Shown piece after piece: positions 1 to 6,394 of a stretch of DNA of 20,255 nucleotides. Origin of the DNA: an uncultured Anaerolineales bacterium (GTDB lineage Bacteria; Chloroflexota; Anaerolineae; Anaerolineales; Villigracilaceae); NCBI GenBank assembly GCA_937928015.1, contig CALFXA010000010.1, positions 1 through 20,255 of the forward strand, read 5' to 3'. Each line of letters starts with the position of its first letter. The stretch's first letter is position 1. The position numbers and the translations under genes were made by a program. The notes below the pieces were generated by a model, which was not told the origin of the DNA, searched no databases, and saw only the letters and a list, made by a program, of their open reading frames with translations.

Positions 1-349
1 CGCCACCACGCTCTCCGGAGGCGAAGCCCAGCGCCTTAAGCTGGCGTCTCATCTGACGCAGGCCGACTCCAAGGGCGTGCTCTATCTCTTCGACGAGCCC
101 ACCACCGGACTCCACTTCCACGACATCGCCAAGCTCCTGGACGCTTTCGAGCGCCTCGTCCACAACGGAGCCAGCCTCCTCATCATCGAGCACAACCTCG
201 AGATCATCCGCCACGCCGACTGGATCATCGACCTGGGCCCCGAAGGAGGCGACGCCGGCGGCCGCATCGTCGCCACCGGCACCCCCGAACAAATCGCCGC
301 CTGCCCCGCCTCCCACACCGGCCGCTTCCTCCGCCAAATGGCCGGTTAG
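1..349 (+). CDS. uvrA: UvrABC excinuclease subunit A, C-terminal end (5' truncated by window edge)
   Basis: UvrA is the damage-scanning ABC ATPase of nucleotide excision repair; it loads UvrB on damaged DNA in the cytoplasm. Only the last 115 or so residues are visible, read in frame from base 2. They contain the ABC signature [12 protein letters not shown], followed by the Walker B stretch [12 protein letters not shown] and the switch histidine in IIEHNLEII. The ending ([15 protein letters not shown], then GTPEQIA) is the usual UvrA C-terminus. A GTG at 77 is internal and not a start. The stop codon overlaps by a few bases, tail to tail, with the stop of the minus-strand redoxin remnant that follows. 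The identification is secure. Confidence 0.96.
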   Translation, partial: ATTLSGGEAQRLKLASHLTQADSKGVLYLFDEPTTGLHFHDIAKLLDAFERLVHNGASLLIIEHNLEIIRHADWIIDLGPEGGDAGGRIVATGTPEQIAACPASHTGRFLRQMAG

Positions 350-645
350 CGCCCCGGCGGCGCCAACTTCCTCATCAGTTCCGCGTCAGACACCGCTTCC
401 CTGAAGCGCCCCACTTCCCTGCCGTCCCTGCCATATACGATCGTCCGAGGCAGCGGAGAAACCTCAGGCGGCACCTCAAACGCCTTCCGGATTCGCGGAG
501 TCAGCAACGTCACGGGAAACTGATACCCTTGCTGCCGCAGAAAGGGCAGTACCGTCTTCCAGACCAATATCTCCTCGGGCCTGCCCAACGCACGCCGCAA
601 TCCGAAGGAAATCTCTACCAAGACCCCTGAGGGTAAATTCAACAT
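346..645 (-). pseudogene. TlpA/redoxin-like protein remnant, C-terminal half only
   Basis: About 99 residues can be read. The pattern is that of the second half of a thioredoxin-fold protein of the TlpA/AhpC-TSA type: a strand (GVLVEISFGL), a helix (VWKTVLPFLRQQG) leading into YQFPVTLL, the proline loop SPLPRTIVYGRDGREVGRF, and a last helix (DAELMRKLA). The N-terminal half that should carry the CxxC active site is missing. The first ATG (643-645) is directly preceded in frame by a TGA, and no Shine-Dalgarno sequence is evident. The truncated end abuts a plus-strand L,D-transpeptidase remnant that also lacks its start. I infer a broken gene. The family assignment rests on fold pattern alone and is moderate; a short intact protein is less likely. 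Confidence 0.5.
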
Positions 646-940
646 TCAAGAGAAGATGCCCGCTAAGCACATGGGCAACGGCAATCTGTTGGCCGACGCG
701 GACGGCTATGAGCTGCCTGGCGTTCCGTGGACATGTTTCTTCACGGACGTGGGACATGCCTTCCACGGCACCTATTGGCACGAGAATTTTGGCTCCCCCA
801 TGAGTCACGGCTGTATCAACATGCGCACCGAGGAAGCCAAGTGGATCTTCCGCTGGGCCCTGCCTCCGCACTCTACACAGGAACTGAACACCGAATATTA
901 TTTCCGTGGTTACGGAACGAGCGTCGAGATTCATTACTGA
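611..940 (+). pseudogene. L,D-transpeptidase (YkuD) C-terminal remnant
   Basis: From about 611 the frame reads like the core of a YkuD-type L,D-transpeptidase: a TPEGKF turn, KMPAKHMGNG, the segment GVPWTCFF, AFHGTYWHENFG, and the catalytic motif SHGCIN with Cys encoded at 812-814, then AKWIFRW. These enzymes make 3-3 cross-links in peptidoglycan outside the membrane. No signal peptide, SH3 part or N-terminal half is present; the first in-frame ATG (656) lies inside the conserved domain and no good start lies upstream. A complete relative sits at 12713-13867 and shares HGCIN and AKWIFRW, but the two are clearly diverged. The stop TGA overlaps the ATG of the methyltransferase. The catalytic residues survive, but the protein could hardly be exported or fold, so I call it a pseudogene. 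Confidence 0.75.
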
Positions 941-2190
941 TGCCTCACATCACCTGGCCTGATAAACACCTGCGCGAACCCGCCCCCGCCTCCCTGCAAC
1001 TCGACTCGCTCGTGTATCCGCAGGGGCAGGGGTATCCGAATATCCGCCCTGAGAACCGATTGTTCCAGGGCGATAATTTCGCCATCCTCTCGGCATTGCT
1101 GCCTGAATACGAAGGCAAGGTCAACCTTATCTACGCCGACCCGCCTTTCTTCACCAATCGCAAATATCCCGCCCGCATCGGCCGCGGTGAAGACTCGCGC
1201 AAACCGCAGGATTGGCAGTTGACCGACGGCTATCACGATCATTGGGAGAGTCTCGACGAATACCTGCAATTCCTCTACGAGCGCCTTGCCCTGATGGCCC
1301 GCCTGCTGGCTCCGAATGGGACGATGTACCTGCACCTCGACTGGCACGCCGACGCCTACGCCCGCCTGCTGCTCGACGAGTTGCTTGGCCCCGACAACCT
1401 GCTCAACGAGATCATCTGGACTTACCATGGCCCTTCGCCCATCCGCCGCGCCTTCAACCGCAAGCACGATACCATTCTGGCTTACATCAAAGGCGATGGT
1501 TATACCTTCAATGCAGACGCTGTGCGCGAGCCGTACAATCCCAGCACGGTCAATACTTTCAAGTCTTCGCCCAAAGCGGGCTTTGGCAAAGTCCCCGATC
1601 TAGAGCGCGGCAAGGTCCCTGAAGATTGGTGGTATTTCCCCGTGGTGGCGCGCCTGCACAATGAGCGCACGGGGTATCCCACCCAGAAGCCCGAAGCCAT
1701 GCTGGAACGCATCATCCTGGCCTCGTCGAACCCTGGCGATCTTGTGGCCGATTTCTTCTGTGGATCGGGGACCACGCCCGCTGTCGCTGCCCGCCTGGGA
1801 CGGCGTTTCATCGCCTCGGATGCTGCCTCGCACGCCATCCAGACGACCCGCAAGCGGTTGACCGTTTCGGGGGCGGCTTTCTCGCTGGAGCGGGATTCCA
1901 TTTCCCCTGCGGCGTGGACAAAGCCGCCTCGAACGAAGGTCCACATCACGCCGACTTCGGTCGCATTGGAGACTCACCTGCAACTGGATTCTTGGGAAGT
2001 GGATCCCGATTGGGATGGGGAAACCTTCCGCAGCGTTGCCCAGGCTATTCGGTCCGCGCGCAGGGACGAGATTTCCTTCGAGTTGGGAATCAAAAGCGGA
2101 CGCAGGGTCTGCATCCGCTTGGTGACGGTCGAAGGGAAGAAGTATCAGCTAGACGTCCAGCCGATAGCCGACGCCGCGAATCGTCTTTAG
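940..2190 (+). CDS. Site-specific DNA methyltransferase, N6-adenine type, beta order
   Basis: A 416-residue methyltransferase that should methylate adenine in a specific DNA sequence using S-adenosylmethionine. Catalytic motif IV is DPPF at residues 67-70, which in this family points to N6-adenine; the SAM-binding motif I is DFFCGSGTT at 271-279. Motif IV before motif I with the target-recognition part between them is the beta order seen in Mod-like enzymes (DNA_methylase N-4/N-6 family). YPTQKPEAMLERII before motif I is also typical. Roughly 100 residues after the core form an extra C-terminal domain (LDSWEVDPDWDGETF) of unknown role. The start ATG overlaps the stop of the transpeptidase remnant, so it may be read by coupling; no strong ribosome site is seen. 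No endonuclease or specificity subunit is nearby, so it is an orphan in this window. It overlaps the next gene tail to tail by 42 bases. Confidence 0.9.
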   Translation: MPHITWPDKHLREPAPASLQLDSLVYPQGQGYPNIRPENRLFQGDNFAILSALLPEYEGKVNLIYADPPFFTNRKYPARIGRGEDSRKPQDWQLTDGYHDHWESLDEYLQFLYERLALMARLLAPNGTMYLHLDWHADAYARLLLDELLGPDNLLNEIIWTYHGPSPIRRAFNRKHDTILAYIKGDGYTFNADAVREPYNPSTVNTFKSSPKAGFGKVPDLERGKVPEDWWYFPVVARLHNERTGYPTQKPEAMLERIILASSNPGDLVADFFCGSGTTPAVAARLGRRFIASDAASHAIQTTRKRLTVSGAAFSLERDSISPAAWTKPPRTKVHITPTSVALETHLQLDSWEVDPDWDGETFRSVAQAIRSARRDEISFELGIKSGRRVCIRLVTVEGKKYQLDVQPIADAANRL

Positions 2191-2808
2191 AAATTTCGGG
2201 TGAAGGGGGTCGAGTTCGATGGCGCGCCGCAGCCACGAGATGTGCACATCCAACGTGCGCGTGTCGCCTGTGTAATTGGTTTCCCACACACGTTTGAACA
2301 AAGACTCACGTTCGACCACCTCGCCGTGATGCTCCATCAAAATTTGCAGGAGCGTGACCAGGCGCGGGGTGAGTTTGGTGCTTTTGCCCAGCGAGCGAAC
2401 GCGGCGCTGTTCGATATCCAGGCGGACAGGACCGACGTGCAGCACATTCTTACCCTCGCCTGGCAGCAAGGGTTTGATGCGGTTGACGAGCTTCTGCGCG
2501 GTGAATGGCAGGACCAACACAGAGTCGGCGGCGTCCTTTTCCACACCGTTTTCGGTGGCGAGAATCAAAATGATGGGCAGCTTGGAATCTTTTTCGCGTA
2601 GAGACTGGCAGATACGCAGACCTGTACTGCGGAGCGAAGCCGCATTGACAACAACCAGGCTCGGCGCAACTTCTTTCAAGCGCGCAACAGCCTGGCTGCC
2701 GTTCTGGGCGGTTTCTACTTCAAATCCCTTCTTTTGCAGGTCCGCCGCAAAAGAAGGGATTTCCGCATGTCTGCCTTCGATGACAAGTATTGTGGTTTTT
2801 TTCGTCAT
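2149..2808 (-). CDS. OmpR/PhoB-family DNA-binding regulator with degenerate receiver domain
   Basis: A 219-residue protein: receiver-like domain (about 5-115) and an OmpR-type winged helix (about 122-219; conserved LTPRLVTLLQIL, TRTLDVHISWLRR and the wing TIRGVGYRL). The receiver lacks the phosphorylation machinery. The usual acidic pair is E11-G12, the phospho-acceptor Asp position is N55 (in LVVVNAASL), and the conserved Lys before Pro-Phe is L100 (LVLPF). It probably binds DNA without classical phosphorylation, either constitutively or controlled by another signal. No histidine kinase is nearby. I chose the start at 2808 because the receiver fold begins there; 29 extra in-frame residues upstream look non-coding. 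A TATAAT box on the minus strand (2863-2868) would give a leader of about 50 bases. Targets are unknown. Confidence 0.88.
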   Translation of the reverse strand: MTKKTTILVIEGRHAEIPSFAADLQKKGFEVETAQNGSQAVARLKEVAPSLVVVNAASLRSTGLRICQSLREKDSKLPIILILATENGVEKDAADSVLVLPFTAQKLVNRIKPLLPGEGKNVLHVGPVRLDIEQRRVRSLGKSTKLTPRLVTLLQILMEHHGEVVERESLFKRVWETNYTGDTRTLDVHISWLRRAIELDPLHPKFLKTIRGVGYRLDV

Positions 2809-2862
2809 GATCCGAGAGATGATTGCTTCGCAACAAAGCCTTTGTTTTTTTAAGGTTTTGGT

Positions 2863-2868
2863 ATTATA
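2863..2868 (-). promoter_or_regulatory. -10 element for the pseudo-receiver regulator
   Basis: A perfect TATAAT read on the minus strand, 54 bases before the chosen start of the regulator. No convincing -35 is found at 17 bases spacing. The divergent tRNA promoter lies about 100 bases away on the other strand. Confidence 0.5.
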
Positions 2869-2959
2869 CACTAGAATTCGGTGATTCGTTTTCATACTAT
2901 AGTACTGGGTGTTTTTAAGGTTGACCCTGGACGGATTCTCACTACATTGTTGTTTTTGC

Positions 2960-2988
2960 TTGACGTGCCTCCTTGCTTATGGTATTAT
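2960..2988 (+). promoter_or_regulatory. Sigma-70-type promoter of the initiator tRNA
   Basis: TTGACG (2960-2965) and TATTAT (2983-2988) are separated by exactly 17 bases. Transcription would start near 2995, about a dozen bases before the tRNA. This is one of the best-matching promoters in the window and shows that the organism uses an ordinary housekeeping consensus. Confidence 0.8.
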
Positions 2989-3007
2989 CCGCGGGCTGGA
3001 AAACCGA

Positions 3008-3079
3008 TGCGGGGTAGAGCAGAGGCAGCTCGTCGGGCTCATAACCCGGAGGTCGCAGGTTCGAGTCCTGCCCCCGCTA
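3008..3079 (+). tRNA. Initiator tRNA-fMet (CAT anticodon)
   Basis: The cloverleaf folds completely. The acceptor strands are 3008-3014 and 3072-3078; the D stem is GAGC/GCTC, the anticodon stem TCGGG/CCCGG with loop CTCATAA (CAT at 3040-3042), and the T stem GCAGG/CCTGC around TTCGAGT. Three features mark it as the initiator: no Watson-Crick pair at position 1-72 (T opposite T), an A11-T24 pair in the D stem, and three stacked G-C pairs at the base of the anticodon stem. CCA is not encoded after the discriminator A. It is transcribed alone between its own promoter and a strong terminator. Confidence 0.97.
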
Positions 3080-3084
3080 CTCTG

Positions 3085-3118
3085 AAAATGACGCGCCCAA
3101 TTTTGGGCGCGTCATTTT
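3085..3118. terminator. Rho-independent terminator, probably bidirectional
   Basis: A perfect inverted repeat: AAAATGACGCGCCCAA (3085-3100) and its complement (3103-3118), with A-run on one side and T-run on the other. It ends the tRNA transcript and, read the other way, the VKOR gene that stops at 3147. Confidence 0.9.
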
Positions 3119-3146
3119 GTTTACAGCTGGTGCTACTGGAGGAATA

Positions 3147-4190
3147 TCAATCTTCCTGGTCGGTTGCAAAGACTCGCAGGGCGGGCTGTAACCCAAGCAG
3201 CAACAGGAGGGTGGATATCACGGCAGAAGATAAACACCAGATACATACGGCATGGATGACAAACGGTTCAAGATAGGTCAAATAGGAGGAGAAGACCACG
3301 GCAAAGAAGGCCATGCCAAAGAAGGCGACTGCCGCAGGCTGGCTCCATTTTGGGAGGAAGCGGCGAGTCAGCCAGGCTGCCAACAGGCCGAAGTACCCCA
3401 GAAAACCAAAGATTCCCATTGGCAGGATGCCGAAGATTTTGGCGTAACTACTCTGCTGGACTGTTTCGCAGTTCCCGATGGGGCCGCAGATGGGTGTGAC
3501 GGGCTGAGTCTCGATATAGGTCAAGTAGCCAGCCACGCCGATGCCGATTGCGATGAACATTGGAATGAGCCAGTCGGTCCAGGCGGGCAGGGAGTAGGTG
3601 CGGCCCATCGCAAAAGCGACCAGGCTGTAGATCAGGGCAAGCGCCATGAGGACTAGGATCCCAATTGCTAGGGAGAATCCATTGTTCTTCGGTTGGGCAG
3701 GGGCGGTATCCATGAGTTTGGGAGCGGCCTGTGCGGGAGCCGACCCCGTCGGCAGGAATTCCCGAAGAGAGGGATCGGTCGGCCAGTCCACCCCGCCTTG
3801 GGCAAGGTGACTCTCGATCAGCGCGGGGAGCTGGTCTCGCACTTGTTCGGAACCAGCCAGCACCTGATCGCCGATGACGATTAGCGGGACGCCTGTCTGC
3901 TCCTTGGTCAGACCGTAGGCTGCGCCGACAGCGTAAAGCGTCTGGATATCGTCGATGCTGATGACTTCGATGGTTAGCAGTTCAAGTTGTGTGCCGTATT
4001 TCTCGCGCAGTGGCGGGATGGTTTGGGTGAGAGTCTCTTCGCAATGGGGACAGCCTGCCTGCCAGAACAACACTGCGCGGACAACGGGTTGCGCATCCTG
4101 CGCGCCGACAGGTGCGGGGGAGAGACCCGCCTGGCAGAGGACCAGAAGGAGGAGCAACAATTTCAGGTGTAGAGAGGGTGCGTTTTTCAT
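3147..4190 (-). CDS. Thioredoxin-like domain fused to vitamin K epoxide reductase (VKOR)
   Basis: A 347-residue membrane protein likely to drive disulfide bond formation outside the cytoplasm, passing electrons from a thioredoxin-like partner to quinone. In order: a signal peptide or anchor (about 9-30); a thioredoxin-like domain with CPHC at 47-50 and a proline loop at TGVPL (100-103); a Pro/Ala linker; then the VKOR helices. The VKOR part carries the loop cysteines C235 and C241 (PICGPIGNCETV) and the quinone-side pair CIWC at 316-319. In most bacterial fusions I know, the thioredoxin domain follows VKOR; here it precedes it. The start is supported by AAGGAAAA upstream. The CcdA and glutaredoxin-fusion genes elsewhere in the window fit the same redox theme. 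Confidence 0.93.
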   Translation of the reverse strand: MKNAPSLHLKLLLLLLVLCQAGLSPAPVGAQDAQPVVRAVLFWQAGCPHCEETLTQTIPPLREKYGTQLELLTIEVISIDDIQTLYAVGAAYGLTKEQTGVPLIVIGDQVLAGSEQVRDQLPALIESHLAQGGVDWPTDPSLREFLPTGSAPAQAAPKLMDTAPAQPKNNGFSLAIGILVLMALALIYSLVAFAMGRTYSLPAWTDWLIPMFIAIGIGVAGYLTYIETQPVTPICGPIGNCETVQQSSYAKIFGILPMGIFGFLGYFGLLAAWLTRRFLPKWSQPAAVAFFGMAFFAVVFSSYLTYLEPFVIHAVCIWCLSSAVISTLLLLLGLQPALRVFATDQED

Positions 4191-4243
4191 GGTTATTTTC
4201 CTTGTTGGGTTGACTTGTCTTTATGGGAAGACAGCCACGCCTC

Positions 4244-4249
4244 ATTGTA
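4244..4249 (-). promoter_or_regulatory. Possible -10 element for the thioredoxin-VKOR gene
   Basis: TACAAT on the minus strand, 53 bases before the start codon. The -35 region is poor, so this is tentative. The gap 4191-4324 holds this and the promoter of the divergent gene; I see nothing else in it. Confidence 0.35.
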
Positions 4250-4309
4250 AGACTCATTGGCCGACCTGTGCCATGATCGAGCGTGATGAAATTCCCATCT
4301 CTCTGAATT

Positions 4310-4318
4310 TGATACAAT
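4310..4318 (+). promoter_or_regulatory. Extended -10 promoter placed for a leaderless transcript
   Basis: TGATACAAT is an extended -10 (TG, one base, TACAAT at 4313-4318). Only six bases separate it from the ATG at 4325, so the transcript should begin at or within a base or two of the start codon. No Shine-Dalgarno sequence is present. Confidence 0.6.
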
Positions 4319-4324
4319 CCACGC

Positions 4325-5032
4325 ATGCCCAAGTTTTTCACCCATGTCAATGAACTGGATGCGCAGAAGGTGCGCGGATTATATGACGGCTTCGACGCGC
4401 CCATTGCGCGGCTGGATTGCGGACAGAAGTGCGCTCCGTACAATCCGAGCGGAAAGCCGTTCTGCTGCGACATCTGCCATGCCGTGCCTGCGGTGTACAA
4501 AAGCGAATGGGCCTACCTGCTACCTAACACGGACCTGTGGCACACATGGCGCGGTGACGAGTGTGAGAATCCCCTCTCTTCGCGGGAGAGGGCCAGGGTC
4601 AAGGCGGAAACGCCCGAGAGCATGATCCTGTTGGCCTGTCTTGGCCCTGACCGCTGTCAGCGTAATTTCCGTGCGTTGAGTTGCAGACAGTTCCCATTCT
4701 TCCCGTATGTCACCGCCGATTATCGCTTTGTAGGGTTGGCTTACGAGTGGGAGTTCGAGTCGAAGTGCTGGGTCATCAGCAACCTGAGTCAGGTCTCGGC
4801 CCGCTACCGCGAGGAATTTGTCGGCACGTATGATGAGTTGTTCGTCCAGTTTCAAGAGGAGTTCGATAGTTACGCCGCACATTCGGAAGAAATGCGCGTG
4901 CACTTCCTCGAACAAAAACGCCGCATCCCGATCTTGCATCGGAATGGCGGCGTATATCTGCTGAGTCCCGCCAGCGAGCGCATGGCCCGAGTCGAAGTGG
5001 GGAAGTTGCCGAAGTTTGCGCCCTACAAATAA
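4325..5032 (+). CDS. Cysteine-rich YkgJ-like protein, probable metal or Fe-S binding
   Basis: A 235-residue soluble protein with ten cysteines at residues 32, 36, 47, 48, 51, 80, 105, 111, 120 and 148. The pattern of an early cluster (CGQKC, FCCDIC) followed by CLGPDRC and LSCRQFPFFPY resembles the YkgJ family of small proteins thought to bind zinc or an iron-sulfur cluster; no enzyme activity can be assigned from sequence. Residues 82-96 (NPLSSRERARVKAET) look unlike the rest and are encoded by a palindromic repeat (separate entry), so that stretch is probably an insertion. It is transcribed alone, from a promoter that abuts the ATG, and ends at a terminator. The family call is moderate; the gene itself is secure. 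Confidence 0.8.
   Translation: MPKFFTHVNELDAQKVRGLYDGFDAPIARLDCGQKCAPYNPSGKPFCCDICHAVPAVYKSEWAYLLPNTDLWHTWRGDECENPLSSRERARVKAETPESMILLACLGPDRCQRNFRALSCRQFPFFPYVTADYRFVGLAYEWEFESKCWVISNLSQVSARYREEFVGTYDELFVQFQEEFDSYAAHSEEMRVHFLEQKRRIPILHRNGGVYLLSPASERMARVEVGKLPKFAPYK
4571..4606 (+). repeat. Palindromic dispersed repeat inside a coding sequence
   Basis: CCCTCTC (4572-4578) and GAGAGGG (4586-4592) form a 7-bp stem with a seven-base loop, followed by CCAGGGTCAAGGCG. This resembles the common bacterial intergenic repeat of the type CCCTCTCC...GGAGAGGGCCAGGGTGAGGG. Here it lies in frame in the YkgJ-like gene and encodes PLSSRERARVKA, very close to the peptide this repeat gives when translated elsewhere. 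The match is from memory of the repeat type, not a search. Confidence 0.6.
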
Positions 5033-5060
5033 AAAGGATGCAGGTCACTGCATCCTTTTT
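5031..5060. terminator. Bidirectional Rho-independent terminator
   Basis: AAAAAGGATGCAG (5031-5043), loop GTCA, and the exact complement (5048-5060). It lies between two converging genes that stop at 5032 and 5064 and can serve both. Confidence 0.9.
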
Positions 5061-5063
5061 GCC

Positions 5064-5846
5064 TTACCACTCACACCCGGGCGGGGTCGAAACACCCGCG
5101 TGTTTTCCCACTCTTTTGTACATCGTCACATTCGTGAACGGCTCACCAAGGATGCCATCGTGGATGGCCCATGAGCGGCGGCGGATGCTGTTGGCGGCAT
5201 CTGGCTGACGGAAGGGTGACGACCCGTCCAGCCGCGCCGAGAATTCACCGCCAGGCTGGAACCCCGCCTGGATTCTGTCCATCAGCCGTTTTCCCACCTG
5301 ATAGGTAAACCCATAGCGCTCGAAGATGACCGCGTTGTGATAGTAGAGCGGCTCGACGAAGTACATGTCATGCCCAAGGCTCTCGACGAATCCCTCGAAG
5401 GCACCGATGGCATCTCCCAGCATACGCACCCCATGCCGCACCTGACCTGGAGCCAGTCCCGCTTCGAGGGCGGCCTGCTCGGCTGCAAGGTTGCGGTGCA
5501 GCGTGCCAAAGCGCGTGGTTGTGCCGTCGGGAAGCTTATCCACGTCGAAGCGCGGAGAGTCGGGATCGTTGAGGATGTATAGCAGCACATGGATCTGACC
5601 GTTCATGGTGTCGGTCAAATGCGCGTACAGGATCGGGTCGGGAAACTGCTTTTCGTGGAATAGGCTCATCTCCACGTCACTGGAGCCTGGCGCGAAGCGA
5701 AATTGCAGAAAAGACTGGATGCGCTGTGAATCGGCATCGGGCAGGCGGAAGCGTTCCAGCAAAGCCTGCGGGATGTAGCGGGCATAGATGGCCCGCTTTT
5801 CGTCTTCAGGGAGCTTGTTGATTCCACCGATGGTCGAAGGGGTCAT
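5064..5846 (-). CDS. Conserved-looking hypothetical protein downstream of smpB
   Basis: A 260-residue soluble protein I do not recognise. It has no signal peptide, membrane segment or obvious catalytic motif. The middle is rich in acidic and aromatic residues (DMYFVEPLYYHNAVIFERYGF); the sequence NAVIFERYGF faintly recalls the end of an acetyltransferase (GNAT) fold, where an aromatic-Gly-Phe follows a helix, but I would not assign it on that. The start is well supported: AGAGGAG lies just upstream of the ATG. It begins 15 bases after the smpB stop and shares a terminator-ended transcript with it, so the two are most likely one operon. Whether it has a role in ribosome rescue is unknown. Confidence 0.75.
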   Translation of the reverse strand: MTPSTIGGINKLPEDEKRAIYARYIPQALLERFRLPDADSQRIQSFLQFRFAPGSSDVEMSLFHEKQFPDPILYAHLTDTMNGQIHVLLYILNDPDSPRFDVDKLPDGTTTRFGTLHRNLAAEQAALEAGLAPGQVRHGVRMLGDAIGAFEGFVESLGHDMYFVEPLYYHNAVIFERYGFTYQVGKRLMDRIQAGFQPGGEFSARLDGSSPFRQPDAANSIRRRSWAIHDGILGEPFTNVTMYKRVGKHAGVSTPPGCEW

Positions 5847-5861
5847 AACTCCTCTTTTCTA

Positions 5862-6320
5862 TCAACGCACGCGGGACTCGCGCTCGGCCCCGCGCTCCCG
5901 ATCACGCTTGGCGATGGACTCGCGTTTGTCGTAGGCTTTCTTGCCGCGTGCCAGGGCGATCTCGATCTTGGCGCGCCCGTCCTTGAGGTAGATGCGCGTT
6001 GGCACCACGGTCATGCCCTTTTGGCGGACCTGGTTCCAGATTTCGCGAATCTGTTTCTTGTGCAGCAACAGGCGGCGCTTGCGCTTGGGATCGTGATTGA
6101 AGCGGTTGGCCTGCGCGTACGGCGCAATGTGCGCCTCGACCAGCCAGGCCTCCTCGCCGCCTTCGATATCCACGTAGGCTTCGACGATGCTGACTTGTCC
6201 CGCGCGGATCGACTTGATCTCACTGCCCTGCAGCGACAAACCCGCCTCGAACTTTTCGAGCAGGAAATATTCGAAACTCGCCTTGCGATTGGTGGCGACT
6301 ACTTTAAAGTTTTCATCCAT
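5862..6320 (-). CDS. smpB: SsrA-binding protein SmpB
   Basis: SmpB binds tmRNA and brings it to stalled ribosomes so that the unfinished protein is tagged for destruction. The 152-residue protein has the full family layout: an N-terminal barrel with NRKASFEYFLLEKFEAGL, then LQGSEIKSIRAG, the RKRRLLLHKKQI segment, the VVPTRIYLKDGRAKIEIALARGKKAYDKR core, and the basic tail that folds in the decoding site. Length is normal. No tmRNA gene is visible in the window. The start lacks a ribosome-binding site; a TAAAAT box lies eight bases upstream, so the mRNA is probably leaderless. The next gene follows in the same operon. Confidence 0.97.
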   Translation of the reverse strand: MDENFKVVATNRKASFEYFLLEKFEAGLSLQGSEIKSIRAGQVSIVEAYVDIEGGEEAWLVEAHIAPYAQANRFNHDPKRKRRLLLHKKQIREIWNQVRQKGMTVVPTRIYLKDGRAKIEIALARGKKAYDKRESIAKRDRERGAERESRVR

Positions 6321-6328
6321 ACAATTTC

Positions 6329-6334
6329 ATTTTA
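6329..6334 (-). promoter_or_regulatory. -10 element placed for a leaderless smpB transcript
   Basis: TAAAAT on the minus strand with eight bases to the smpB ATG. The bases between are A/T rich (AAATTG) and contain no ribosome-binding site. No clear -35 is seen. Confidence 0.5.
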
Positions 6335-6394
6335 ACACAATAGAGTCTGGGGCCTTGCCCAGTTGAATCGACATTTGAAGATGGTAGAGGACGA

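Noticed and set aside
727..939. Extension of the methyltransferase upstream of 940
   Set aside because: This stretch is the conserved L,D-transpeptidase core in another frame; the methyltransferase fold does not need it and the ATG at 940 overlaps the remnant's stop.
2816..2834. GCGAAGCAATC on the minus strand before the regulator, like part of the GTCATTGCGAG/GAAGCAATCTCC repeat
   Set aside because: Only about nine bases match and neither the GTCATTGC arm nor the spacing is present; it is too short to call a third copy.
2832..2846. ACAAAGCCTTTGT followed by T residues, a possible small terminator
   Set aside because: The stem is only five pairs and lies in the leader of the minus-strand regulator with no plus-strand gene to end; best seen as chance.
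4191..4324. A possible small RNA or riboswitch between the VKOR and YkgJ-like genes
   Set aside because: The gap shows two promoter-like -10 elements pointing outward but no stable conserved hairpin or terminator.
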